DNA from: Chrysomallon squamiferum
Taxonomy: Eukaryota; Mollusca; Gastropoda; Neomphalida; Peltospiridae
Direction: 5' to 3'
Assembly: GCA_012295275.1 (NCBI GenBank)
Contig: CM022675.1
Coordinates: forward strand, 8,065,832-8,075,831
DNA length: 10,000 nt
Shown here piece after piece: positions 1-6,428 of this stretch. The translations under genes were made by a program, and so were the position numbers. Each line of letters starts with the position of its first letter. The stretch's first letter is position 1. Below the pieces are notes generated by a model, which saw only the letters and a program-made list of their open reading frames with translations, did no database searches and was not told the DNA's origin.

Positions 1-84
1 CACACAAAAATGAAAGAAAAAAAAAGAATAAAGGAAAAAGAGAGAAAGAAGAAAAAAAATAAAGAACTGTATTTTTTTTTTTTT
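1..84. repeat. A-rich low-complexity DNA ending in T13
   Basis: Bases 1-60 are A-rich with scattered G (AAAG/AAAAT type). Bases 72-84 are an uninterrupted run of 13 T. No gene signal is seen. Confidence 0.8.
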
Positions 85-139
85 GAAGCCAGATCTATTA
101 ACTTTCATAAAACATCCATCGCAGAAGTGATTAAAATAA

Positions 140-364
140 TTATTTTATTTCAGTCTTTATTTGAGTAATTTATTTTCTCAATTACCCGATGCTTTACGTA
201 ATTCCCTACATATTTCAGTCGTTGTATGCAAACTGCACGTTTCAACTATCGATAAAATAACATTAGAAAAATTTGTTGAAAAAGCAAAAACCGTTCATTC
301 CCGTGACAATTTCAAATTCGTGACAGCTTTCAACAAATATACACACACACCCACCCAAAAATAA
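140..364 (+). other. Unique island with plus-strand open frame, possible terminal exon
   Basis: This island has ordinary sequence complexity. On the plus strand a frame is open from 140 to a TAA at 362-364 (75 codons counting the stop). A splice-acceptor-like ATTTTATTTCAG ends at 153, giving about 69 codons if used. An AATAAA lies at 394-399, 30 bases after the stop, so a last coding exon is formally possible. The peptide has mixed composition (for example KITLEKFVEKAKTVHSRDNF) but resembles no family I know. The region after the stop is A-rich, so an AATAAA is expected by chance. The opposite strand has its own exon-like segment at 245-186; at most one of the two is likely to be real. Confidence 0.2.
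186..245 (-). CDS. Candidate minus-strand exon E (60 nt), unknown product
   Basis: Read on the minus strand, a T-rich tract ending ATTTTATCGATAG (AG at 247-246) precedes 60 nt with no stop in the frame used, followed by CGG|GTAATT (donor at 185). It encodes 20 residues beginning LKRAVC and ending YVKHR, phase 0 at both ends. If the donor is not used, the same frame continues 11 codons to TGA at 152-150, so it could be a terminal exon. It is the last member of the proposed five-exon chain, downstream of 1520-1419. The acceptor is TAG and the donor only moderate. A plus-strand open frame covers the same bases. Confidence 0.18.
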
Positions 365-480
365 ATACTGTAAAACGCACACAAATCAAAATGAATAAAC
401 GAAGAACAAAAAACCCAACAACAACATAATAGTAATAAAAAAAAAAAATAAAAATAAATAAAAATAAAAAATGACAATAA
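365..480. repeat. A-rich low-complexity DNA
   Basis: A-rich sequence with AAAAT, AACA and AAAC motifs. It includes a 10-base A run near 438-447 followed by AAAT-type repeats to about 480. There is no credible coding signal on either strand. Confidence 0.8.
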
Positions 481-515
481 ATAAGTTTAGTACAGCTAGG
501 CCACAAAATGTTTTA

Positions 516-518
<3 letters not shown>

Positions 519-589
<71 letters not shown>
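519..589. repeat. (AT)n microsatellite, 71 bp
   Basis: An uninterrupted AT dinucleotide run of about 35 copies. It is self-complementary, so it can extrude as a cruciform. The Ile-Tyr open frame over it is a repeat artefact. Confidence 0.97.
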
Positions 590-606
<17 letters not shown>

Positions 607-630
607 ATAGATATAGATATATACATGTAT
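590..630. repeat. GATATA-type repeat next to the AT run
   Basis: GATATA hexamers and GATATATA octamers follow the AT tract directly, ending near TACATGTATATG. This looks like a diverged edge of the same AT array. Confidence 0.85.
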
Positions 631-813
631 ATGTCAATGACATTATATAATACGTTGCGTTATATAAACAAAAAGCCTAACATTCTTAGCCATTTGATTC
701 ATTTTGTTAAAATATAAATTTCAAATGAAGACAGACATTATCTCCCATTAGTGGAGATCGTTAACCTAAGCGCATAAAATGATATGTGCAATAAATAAAT
801 GAATGGATGAAGG
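631..813. other. Unique AT-rich spacer with a small hairpin
   Basis: No open frame or splice pair stands out here. A 6-bp inverted repeat ATCTCC (740-745) / GGAGAT (753-758) with a 7-base loop is the only structured element noticed. Confidence 0.5.
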
Positions 814-833
814 TTTTTTTTTTTTTTTTTTTT
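814..833. repeat. Poly(T) run, 20 bp
   Basis: An uninterrupted run of 20 T. On the minus strand it is a poly(A) run, which could be the tail of a minus-oriented retroposon. I see no recognisable element body or target-site duplication. Confidence 0.95.
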
Positions 834-884
834 CTTTCTACCATAAAACGCAAACTTTTGACTGAAAGTAGAGTTATACTACTT

Positions 885-1230
885 ATAATGAATAAACAAA
901 TAAATACATAATTAAACAGAGAAGTAAATAAATAAATAAATGAACAAATAAATGAATACATAAATAAATTAATAAATAAATACGTAATAAATAAATAAAC
1001 AAACAAACAAACAAACAAACAAATAAATAAATAACAAACGAACAAAAAACAAACTGATAAAAAAACAAAAACTAAAAATCAATACACAATCAAAAAAACC
1101 TAACAACAAACAAACAAATAAATAAACAAACAAACAAACAGAATAAACAAAACAAACACACAAACAAAACAAAACAAAACAAAACAAAACAACGAAAGCG
1201 ACGAAGAAACAAACAACAAAAATAAAACCA
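885..1230. repeat. Imperfect AAAT / AAAC / AAAAC tetra- and pentanucleotide array
   Basis: AAAT units dominate to about 995, then AAAC units (about 998-1023), then a mixture, and five AAAAC pentamers around 1164-1192. Abrupt motif changes inside one array suggest successive slippage expansions. The Leu/Phe/Val-rich open frames on the minus strand are artefacts of this repeat. Confidence 0.9.
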
Positions 1231-1312
1231 AACTTCTGTTTCAAATAGCAAAGTTCAACATGCATCAGTTATTTTTGTTCTCTTTTCATTTTTGTTCTCT
1301 TGTCGATTTTTA

Positions 1313-1332
1313 TTTTTTTTTTTTTTTTTTTT
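1313..1332. repeat. Poly(T) run, 20 bp
   Basis: Twenty uninterrupted T directly left of the unique island that begins at 1333. Confidence 0.95.
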
Positions 1333-1418
1333 ACCGTCTATCCAACTCGAGTAATAACACGAGCAGTAATTATGTTTGCCGTCATTCATAAAATATCTGA
1401 AAACTTCTCACAACGTAC

Positions 1419-1520
1419 ATCATCCACGCTCGCCATTGAGAAAATCTGGCAGTCAAGGAAAACGGCGCAGGTTTTATGAAATGCCAAAGGTGGTTTCAAG
1501 AGATGACATTTTATCCTTCT
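1419..1520 (-). CDS. Candidate minus-strand exon D (102 nt), unknown product
   Basis: On the minus strand CGTCTCTTCACTGCACACATCACAG-type acceptor sequence (AG at 1522-1521) precedes exactly 34 open codons, and the donor GAT|GTACGT follows at 1418. The phase is 0 at both ends. The peptide starts RRIKCHLLKPPLAF, contains FLDCQIFSM and ends ASVDD. Without splicing the frame continues to a TGA ten codons later. The segment is clearly less AT-rich than its surroundings. It accepts the phase-0 end of candidate exon C and delivers phase 0 to candidate exon E. No domain is recognised. On the opposite strand the frames 1376-1558 and 1372-1479 are also open, so openness alone is weak evidence here. Confidence 0.28.
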
Positions 1521-1599
1521 CTGTGATGTGTGCAGTGAAGAGACGTTTTGTTAGATGAATAAAGCTAGAGTGAAGGGAAATGATGTTCAGTTTTTGCCA

Positions 1600-1735
1600 A
1601 CGTATATGTGTGCCTGTGCGTAGTAGGTATGTATGTGTGTGCGAATGCGTGCGTATGTCTGTATATGTATGTGTGTGCGTATTTCTGTTAGGGTATATAT
1701 ATATATATACTGAATTCGCATGCGTATATGTGTTT
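1600..1735. repeat. TG/TATG-rich simple-sequence region
   Basis: Degenerate GTGTGC, TATGTATG and TGCGTA motifs with a short perfect (AT) run near 1695-1709. Alternating purine-pyrimidine sequence dominates. No gene is supported. Confidence 0.8.
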
Positions 1736-1770
1736 GTTGATTTTAATTTTTATTTGTATATGTTATTAAC

Positions 1771-1802
1771 TTTTTTTTTTCTTTTTTTTTTTTTTTTTTT
1801 TT
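1771..1802. repeat. Poly(T) tract, 32 bp with one C
   Basis: T10, one C, then T21. It is followed by TCTGTAACAG, which resembles a 3' splice site, but no exon could be supported after it on the plus strand. Confidence 0.95.
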
Positions 1803-1865
1803 CTGTAACAGATATCATTATAAGAGTGAGATACAAAGATAAATTGACGTACAAATATGGATGTA

Positions 1866-2295
1866 CACACACACACATATTCAGCCACACATAAACATAT
1901 ACACACCTACATACCTATATAACTACCTAACTACATGAAAAAGTACATGCATACATACATTCACATATTCAAACATAAACATATACACACCTACATACCT
2001 ATATAACTACCTACCTACCTGCCTACGTACATATATACATACATACATTCACATATTCAAACATAAACATATACACACCTACATACCTATATAACTACCT
2101 ACCTACCTGCCTACGTACATATATACATACATACATTCACATATTCAAACATAAACATATACACACCTACAAACCTATATAACTACCTACCTACCTGCCT
2201 ACATACATGCATACATACATTCACATATTCAAACATAAACATACACACACCTATATACCTATATAACTACCCGCCTACTTACATGCATACGTAGG
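1866..2295. repeat. Minisatellite, unit 84-88 bp, about five copies
   Basis: The landmark TCACATATTC recurs at 1961, 2049, 2137 and 2221, giving spacings of 88, 88 and 84 bp. The linked landmark ACATAAAC also occurs at 1889, 84 bp before its copy at 1973, adding a diverged first copy. Each unit carries ATACACACCTACATACC, a (CTAC) stretch with a GCCTACGTAC segment, and a (CATA) stretch. The two central 88-bp copies are almost identical. The last copy decays after 2270. The unit itself appears to have been built from ACAT and CTAC tetranucleotides and then amplified as a block. Confidence 0.92.
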
Positions 2296-2300
2296 AATAC

Positions 2301-2423
2301 ACATACAAATATGAAAAACATTGCTCATCTCATTAGTTAACTCTTATTAATTCTTCCTATTTGTTTTCCCTATTTCATCAGACGTCCGTTTACAATAGTA
2401 ACATCTTCTTTTCTTCTTTTGAA
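2301..2423. other. Short unique segment, nothing firm
   Basis: A pyrimidine-rich stretch ends in TTTCATCAG at 2381, an acceptor-like sequence. Only 16 bases separate it from the next GTAACA, so no convincing exon follows. Confidence 0.35.
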
Positions 2424-2450
2424 ATATATATATATATTATATATATATTT
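2424..2450. repeat. Short (AT)n tract
   Basis: Interrupted AT dinucleotides immediately upstream of the acceptor-like sequence at 2453-2465. Confidence 0.85.
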
Positions 2451-2465
2451 GTTTATCTATTTCAG

Positions 2466-2523
2466 ACCACATATGGCGTTCGATACATCAAGATATTGAT
2501 TTCCAAAGGACCAGTAGAGCTCT
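2466..2523 (+). CDS. Candidate plus-strand internal exon (58 nt), unknown product
   Basis: TTTGTTTATCTATTTCAG (AG at 2464-2465) is a good acceptor and CTCT|GTAAGC at 2524 a good donor. Between them the frame starting at 2466 is open for 19 codons plus one base, with peptide TTYGVRYIKILISKGPVEL. The pattern YGVRYIKILIS looks like a beta strand but is too short to assign to a family. A second plus frame is also open. No phase-compatible plus-strand neighbour was found: the nearest acceptor-like site, at 2682, leads to a stop in this frame. The segment sits inside the proposed intron between minus-strand candidate exons C and D, so this call and the minus-strand chain compete unless the genes are nested. 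Confidence 0.25.
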
Positions 2524-2529
2524 GTAAGC

Positions 2530-2577
2530 TTTTTTTCTTCTTCTTCTTCTTTTTGTTTTTTTTTGTCGTGTTTTTTA
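2530..2577. repeat. T-rich / CTT-rich tract
   Basis: T runs with TTC trinucleotides, then TTTTTGTTTTT. It lies just after the 2466-2523 exon candidate. Low complexity only. Confidence 0.85.
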
Positions 2578-2684
2578 TGGAGAATAATAATTAATTTATA
2601 TCTGTATACATATGTGTGTATGTGTTTTTTTTTAACATCTCTCATCTTTAATTGTGTGTTTCTTGATTAGTTTCTGGTCCAGAC

Positions 2685-2761
2685 CTGTGACAGGATAATA
2701 ACAGCAGGACTCGAGAGGTTTAGGTTTATCGTAAACACTTGAGCTGTTTGTGGTTCTTTGT
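2685..2761 (-). CDS. Candidate minus-strand exon C (77 nt), unknown product
   Basis: On the minus strand this segment has the strongest acceptor of the set, CCTCTCTCTTTTTCTCGGCAG (AG at 2763-2762), with its pyrimidines taken from the edge of the GA-rich block. The donor is CACAG|GTCTGG at 2684, which is weak after the GT. In the frame needed by candidate exon B, two bases complete an Asp codon and 25 open codons follow, starting KEPQTAQVFTINLN and ending VIILSQ. Unspliced, the frame ends at TAA 2669-2667, so it could also be terminal. A second minus frame is open for 43 codons to a TAA at 2634-2632 and would fit directly after candidate exon A. The strand is better supported than the frame. 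Confidence 0.28.
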
Positions 2762-2853
2762 CTGCCGAGAAAAAGAGAGAGGCGAAAATAGATAATGTTA
2801 AAAATAAAAGAGTAGAAATGAAAGATAATCAGAGAGATAGCGACAGAAATAGG

Positions 2854-3030
<177 letters not shown>

Positions 3031-3034
<4 letters not shown>

Positions 3035-3125
3035 GAAATCCAAAGAATAATGCAATACAAAGAAAAGACAGAAAGAGAGAAATAATAAATGAAAAGAGAC
3101 AAAGCTGAAAAGATACGGGCTTACG
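3031..3125. other. Purine-rich spacer between two GA blocks
   Basis: A/G-rich non-tandem sequence (AAAGAAAAG, GACAAAG). It looks like decayed GA repeat and carries no gene signal. Confidence 0.5.
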
Positions 3126-3182
3126 ACAGAAAGAAAGATAGACAGACACAGAGAGAGACAGAGACACAGAGAGATACAGAGG

Positions 3183-3269
<87 letters not shown>

Positions 3270-3300
3270 CAGAGAGAGATATATACAGAGAGAGAGAGAA
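3126..3300. repeat. Compound (GA)n / GACAGA block
   Basis: AGACAGACACAGAGA-type units lead into a GA run (about 3181-3262) with a single GGAG break, then ACAGAGACAG units and more GA. The similar edges on both sides suggest expansion within an older GACAGA array. Confidence 0.95.
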
Positions 3301-3543
3301 AGAAAACTTTATCATACAAATACATCAATGCACATAATCATTAAAACACACCAATACTCGTACATGTCTGGACGCACGCAGAGATAAACAAAAAATCCAT
3401 TCACCCGTTTACGTATTTATTTTCATCATCTCTGATATTTGTCTTAAATCTGTTTCTCCTGCCATTGTATTCGTTCTTTTCAAGCAAATTACAAAATCAC
3501 AGAAATAGAAATTAGATATAAAAAAATCTAATCTGCGAATTAC
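3301..3543. other. Unique AT-rich DNA
   Basis: Unique sequence without a long open frame. Pyrimidine-rich stretches occur near 3430-3480. Nothing further could be supported. Confidence 0.4.
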
Positions 3544-3611
3544 CATCTAATGATTTTTGAGAGTATTGTTCGTCGAAGGCTCGTCTTAATTTTAAACAAA
3601 TGGCTTCTTCC
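3544..3611 (-). CDS. Candidate minus-strand exon B (68 nt), unknown product
   Basis: On the minus strand AATTAAGTTCTTTGCAG (AG at 3613-3612) precedes 68 nt and the donor GATG|GTAATT (GT at 3543-3542). One base completes the codon begun in candidate exon A (AG+G, Arg). Then 22 open codons follow, starting EEAICLKLRRAFDEQY and ending KSLD, and one base is carried to the next exon. Both phases match candidate exons A and C. The peptide has a charged, helix-like pattern but I do not recognise it. Its sequence is less AT-rich than the flanks. The donor is moderate, and other minus frames of the same stretch are also partly open. Confidence 0.25.
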
Positions 3612-3638
3612 CTGCAAAGAACTTAATTTGCAAAGTAA

Positions 3639-3671
3639 CGAAAACGGTCGAAGATTTGTTTTACGTTTTCG
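3639..3671. repeat. Short inverted repeat CGAAAACG / CGTTTTCG
   Basis: Eight-base arms at 3639-3646 and 3664-3671 are separated by 17 bases. A weaker outer pair, CGAAGATTT and AAATCTTTCG, lies close by. It could be chance or the relic of a small inverted-repeat element. Confidence 0.5.
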
Positions 3672-3757
3672 CTAATCTGTCATTCGTGTCTATTTTGTTG
3701 ATTTAAATTGTTTCGCTGAAATCTTTCGAATTTTCTTGAAGATTCTTTCTTTTGTCG

Positions 3758-3778
3758 TTTTTTTTTTTTTTTTTTTTT
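3758..3778. repeat. Poly(T) run, 21 bp
   Basis: An uninterrupted T run closing the unique island on its right side. Confidence 0.95.
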
Positions 3779-3817
3779 AATGTTTGTTGATCACTGTTAT
3801 AATTATAAATATATGTA

Positions 3818-3819
<2 letters not shown>

Positions 3820-3852
<33 letters not shown>
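3820..3852. repeat. (TTA)n array, 11 copies
   Basis: A perfect trinucleotide run. It is the reverse complement of the array at 3918-3953, so the two can pair. Confidence 0.95.
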
Positions 3853-3853
<1 letters not shown>

Positions 3854-3917
3854 ATAATAATTATAATCACAATGGGAGAAAAACTGATTATTTTCATTAT
3901 CAATCAGCAGTAATACA

Positions 3918-3918
3918 A

Positions 3919-3953
<35 letters not shown>
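3918..3953. repeat. (AAT)n array, about 11 copies
   Basis: A perfect trinucleotide run in opposite orientation to 3820-3852. The roughly 65 bases between them form the possible loop. Confidence 0.95.
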
Positions 3954-3956
<3 letters not shown>

Positions 3957-3961
3957 GAAAT

Positions 3962-4140
3962 AATAATTATAATGAATAAATACATAAATAAATAAATATA
4001 AATAAGTAAGTGAAGAAACACACACATAAAAAAAACAACATAAAAAAAAAAAAAAAAAAAAAAAACAATTAACAAACAGACAAACAAACAAACAATCTAA
4101 TAAATAAATAAATAAATAAATACATAAACGATCATACTAA
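3962..4140. repeat. AAAT / A24 / ACAA simple-sequence region
   Basis: AAAT-type repeats are followed by an A24 run (4042-4065), ACAA units (about 4075-4095) and a perfect AAAT run (about 4099-4124). The Tyr- and Phe-rich minus-strand open frames are artefacts. Confidence 0.92.
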
Positions 4141-4416
4141 AATAAATGCCACTCCCGAAAGTGATGCATTCACTAATCAAGCCTTTCTCTGGGGAACAAT
4201 TATTGTTTTGCAGTTATTTATTTATTGGACACTTTACGGTAAACTTGGATAACACTATCACGTCCCACGCAAGGTCATTTTAAGTTGAAGCGAAGAAATC
4301 CAATCACGCAACGGAACGCTTAACACTGGATTTTAAATGGCCAATTTGGTTTCGTTTAATCGTATACCGTTCTGCCGTATTCTTCTAAATAAATCTTGCT
4401 AGATGAACCTTTTTCG
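4141..4416. other. Unique island, no convincing gene
   Basis: Mixed-composition DNA. A plus-strand pair TTGTTTTGCAG (ending 4212) and ACG|GTAAAC would define an exon of only 25 nt. Apart from that no splice pair with a longer open frame was found. It may be ordinary intron or intergenic DNA. Confidence 0.4.

Positions 4417-4445
<29 letters not shown>
4417..4445. repeat. Poly(T) run, 29 bp
   Basis: The longest homopolymer in the window, at the right edge of the 4141-4416 island. Confidence 0.96.
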
Positions 4446-4450
<5 letters not shown>

Positions 4451-4666
4451 TATAATATAATAATAAGAAGAAAAGGAAAGAAAAAATAGTGTATGGCAAG
4501 GACAGCAAATCATATTCTATTGAAAAAAAAATAAAAAAAATAAAAAAAATGAATAAAATGGTGCCTAAGCTTTACTTACTTTATGTTGCCAATGCCAAAC
4601 ACTTCGCTTTGATTAGTCTGCGAAACATTTAAATCATTTTTGCTTTACTGTATGATTTTATTATGA

Positions 4667-4668
<2 letters not shown>
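4446..4668. other. A-rich then unique spacer
   Basis: AATA- and AAAAAT-rich sequence to about 4560, then unique sequence. On the minus strand TGTTTCGCAG / AAA|GTAAGT would bound a 38-nt exon (4617-4580), but the frame required by the neighbouring candidates has a stop in it. Confidence 0.4.
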
Positions 4669-4698
<30 letters not shown>

Positions 4699-4699
4699 G

Positions 4700-4730
<31 letters not shown>

Positions 4731-4851
4731 AGTTTCTTGTTGTTTCTATTATAATAATTTTAAAATAATTATTATCATTATCATCGTCATCATCAACATC
4801 ATCATCATCAACATCATCATCATCATCAACATCGTCGTCGTCGTCAACAGC
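4669..4851. repeat. Chain of trinucleotide arrays: TTA, GTT, ATC/AAC, GTC
   Basis: (TTA)10 at about 4669-4698 passes directly into (GTT)11 at about 4699-4731. After a short break come ATT/ATC units with regularly inserted AACATC and finally GTCGTCGTCGTC near 4831-4846. The uniform period of three across changing motifs keeps frames open without implying a protein. On the minus strand the right part would read Asp-rich. Confidence 0.93.
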
Positions 4852-4912
4852 TATAGTTTTACTGCTGTCTCTCATAATTTGCCTGAAGCAAATTGACTAA
4901 AATAAAATTCTG

Positions 4913-4990
4913 CAAAAAACAACAAAAAAACAAACAAACAACGATATGTAAGTAAAAAAAACAACAACCCCCCTCCCAAAACAAAACTAA
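4913..4990. repeat. A-rich CAAA-type low complexity
   Basis: AACAAAAAAAC and CAAA units with one CCCCCCTCCC patch near 4967-4976. On the minus strand it is T-rich and would make an excellent pyrimidine tract for the CAG at 4912-4910, but no open exon follows in the required phase. Confidence 0.8.
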
Positions 4991-4999
4991 ACAACTTAC

Positions 5000-5095
5000 C
5001 TACGTCTGTGAAATTCGTGCACGCTTGTCGTGGACATAGCTGGCGGTCTGTTTAGCTCGTAAACCCCGGCTGACTTTGCTAACACGTATATTATT
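5000..5095 (-). CDS. Candidate minus-strand exon A (96 nt), unknown product
   Basis: This is the best exon candidate in the window. On the minus strand a (CT)-rich pyrimidine tract and GCATGCACTGCAG (AG at 5097-5096) form the acceptor. The donor is ACGTAG|GTAAGT (GT at 4999-4998), a full consensus after the GT. Its length of 96 nt is a multiple of three. In one frame, one base completes the previous codon, 31 codons are open (IIYVLAKSAGVYELN at the start, SVHEFHRR at the end), and two bases carry over. The frame shifted by one ends in TAG exactly at the donor. The segment is the most GC- and CpG-rich stretch nearby, unlike its AT-rich flanks. No domain is recognised. An in-frame ATG with G at -3 lies 13 codons before the donor, so a first coding exon is an alternative. 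Confidence 0.35.
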   Translation of the reverse strand, partial: NNIRVSKVSRGLRAKQTASYVHDKRARISQT

Positions 5096-5109
5096 CTGCA
5101 GTGCATGCA

Positions 5110-5134
5110 GAGAGAGAGAGAGAGACAGACAGAC
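5110..5134. repeat. Short (GA)n with ACAG units
   Basis: About seven GA units followed by GACAGACAGAC. Read on the minus strand this is the pyrimidine tract in front of candidate exon A. Confidence 0.9.
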
Positions 5135-5210
5135 GTTCGCGAACTCGGGTGAAGACTGCAAAGTATGCAAAGTCTGGCACGCCTGCACGGCTAAGATTTC
5201 CGTTTCCATT

Positions 5211-5477
5211 TCAGCCTCGTCTTTTCCTTCGCAGACGTAATTTACAATTTAACGAACATGTTAAAAACAAGACTTCCATTTCGACTAGGACGTAATTTGG
5301 GCCAGTGTGTGTTTTCTGTGACGACAATGCGGGAATGCATGCTGATTTCTTCCACCCACAGAAATGATTTGTTGTGGGTTTTTTTTTAAACTTTATTATT
5401 ATTAATGTCTGGTCGCCATTTTCTGAGTCCCTGTAACTGATCTTGTACTTTGTTACGTAATATGATGAAAAAGCCAT
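5211..5477 (-). other. Minus-strand open frame, 88 codons, unknown
   Basis: An ATG at 5477-5475 opens a frame to TGA at 5213-5211 in sequence of normal complexity, apart from an IIIKFKKK patch over an A/T-rich stretch. The start reads MAFSSYYVTKYKISYRDSEN. The piece YVTKYKISY resembles the central strand of fibronectin type III or discoidin-type domains, but nothing after it follows either pattern. No splice donor sits where such a domain exon should end. It lies just upstream of candidate exon A on the same strand. It could be chance, a decayed exon or part of a 5' leader. Confidence 0.2.
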
Positions 5478-5486
5478 GAACTTTTG

Positions 5487-5534
5487 CGTGTGTACATATG
5501 TGTGTCTATGTGTCTGTGTGTGTGTGTGTGTGCA
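5487..5534. repeat. (TG)n-rich tract
   Basis: GTGTGTACATATGTGTGTC leads into a perfect TG run at about 5514-5532. Alternating purine-pyrimidine sequence. Confidence 0.9.
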
Positions 5535-5589
5535 TACAAAACGAGAGAGCTAGAGAGGGACAGATCAACAGATCGAAAGAGCCTGAACT

Positions 5590-5680
5590 AGAAATATATA
5601 GAAAGATACATACATACATATATAAAGATACACGTACATACTCGCATACACGAACACACATAAAAACATACATATGGCAT
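5590..5680. repeat. CATA / ACAC degenerate simple sequence
   Basis: ATACATACATACATATA and CACACATAAAAACATA motifs between the TG tract and the TC block. No gene signal. Confidence 0.75.
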
Positions 5681-5687
5681 TTTCAGA

Positions 5688-6050
<363 letters not shown>

Positions 6051-6054
6051 GTAG

Positions 6055-6260
6055 AAAATATTTTACATCTTCTTCCTTGTAAAACACAACAATGGCAGAC
6101 TAAAAATAATTCAATGGTTTCTGGCTCTGCGAGTGAGAAGGCGTCTTCATCATCTTTATATCATCCGCTGGTGACGTCGCTAATGAAGTCACTTTGAAAT
6201 AGTTGTCGTCGTTCCAGCTGAGCTTTGCTGCCAACGTTGATGCCGTGTGGGAGGACTTAA
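6055..6260. other. Unique island with open frames on both strands
   Basis: Plus strand: the huge TC/CCCT tract ends in CCCCCTCGTAG (AG at 6053-6054), a textbook-like acceptor. An open frame of 47 codons follows to TGA at 6195-6197, containing SGSASEKASSSSLYHPLV. Minus strand: a frame ending in TAG near 6100 is open over the same bases and contains KLSWNDDNYFKVTSLATS. A second minus frame is preceded by CTTCTCACTCGCAG and followed by GAAGAT|GTAAAA. The competing signals cannot be separated by eye. A CRE-like TGACGTCG occurs at 6172-6179. Confidence 0.25.
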
Positions 6261-6289
6261 CAATTTTTTTGTTCTTTCTTTCTTTCTCT

Positions 6290-6323
<34 letters not shown>

Positions 6324-6341
6324 GAAAAAAAGAACAAAATT
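6261..6341. repeat. Fold-back of T-rich and A-rich arms
   Basis: A T21 run (6289-6309) abuts directly on an A14 run (6310-6323). Further out GTTCTTT (6271-6277) pairs with AAAGAAC (6329-6335), and AATTTTTTTG pairs imperfectly with CAAAATT. Together they form an imperfect inverted repeat of about 80 bp with no loop. Confidence 0.85.
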
Positions 6342-6428
6342 TCATTTCCTGTTTATTGTGGTCTTTGTGTTTATTAATGTTCTAAAGTGCAAACATTAAG
6401 AGAACATGGAAACTTTATCTGTTCCATG

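Noticed and set aside
386-643. Minus-strand frame with a long Ile-Tyr stretch resembling a membrane protein
   Set aside because: The reading comes from the (AT)n microsatellite and the A-rich flank.
761-1265. Hydrophobic Phe/Leu/Val-rich minus-strand frames resembling transmembrane proteins
   Set aside because: They are translations of AAAT/AAAC tetranucleotides read in reverse, with no splice or start support.
1866-2295. CRISPR-like regular repeat
   Set aside because: Repeats are directly adjacent 84-88 bp units without unique spacers, and the composition is eukaryotic simple sequence.
2683-2730. Plus-strand 48-nt exon between GTCCAG and GTAAAC
   Set aside because: It conflicts with the better minus-strand signals over the same bases and gives a stop when joined to the plus-strand candidate at 2466-2523.
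4213-4237. Plus-strand 25-nt micro-exon between TTTTGCAG and GTAAAC
   Set aside because: Too short to judge and no phase-compatible neighbour.
4580-4617. Minus-strand 38-nt exon with a GTAAGT donor
   Set aside because: The donor is strong, but in the phase delivered by candidate exon A the frame meets a TAA inside the exon, and its acceptor lacks a pyrimidine tract.
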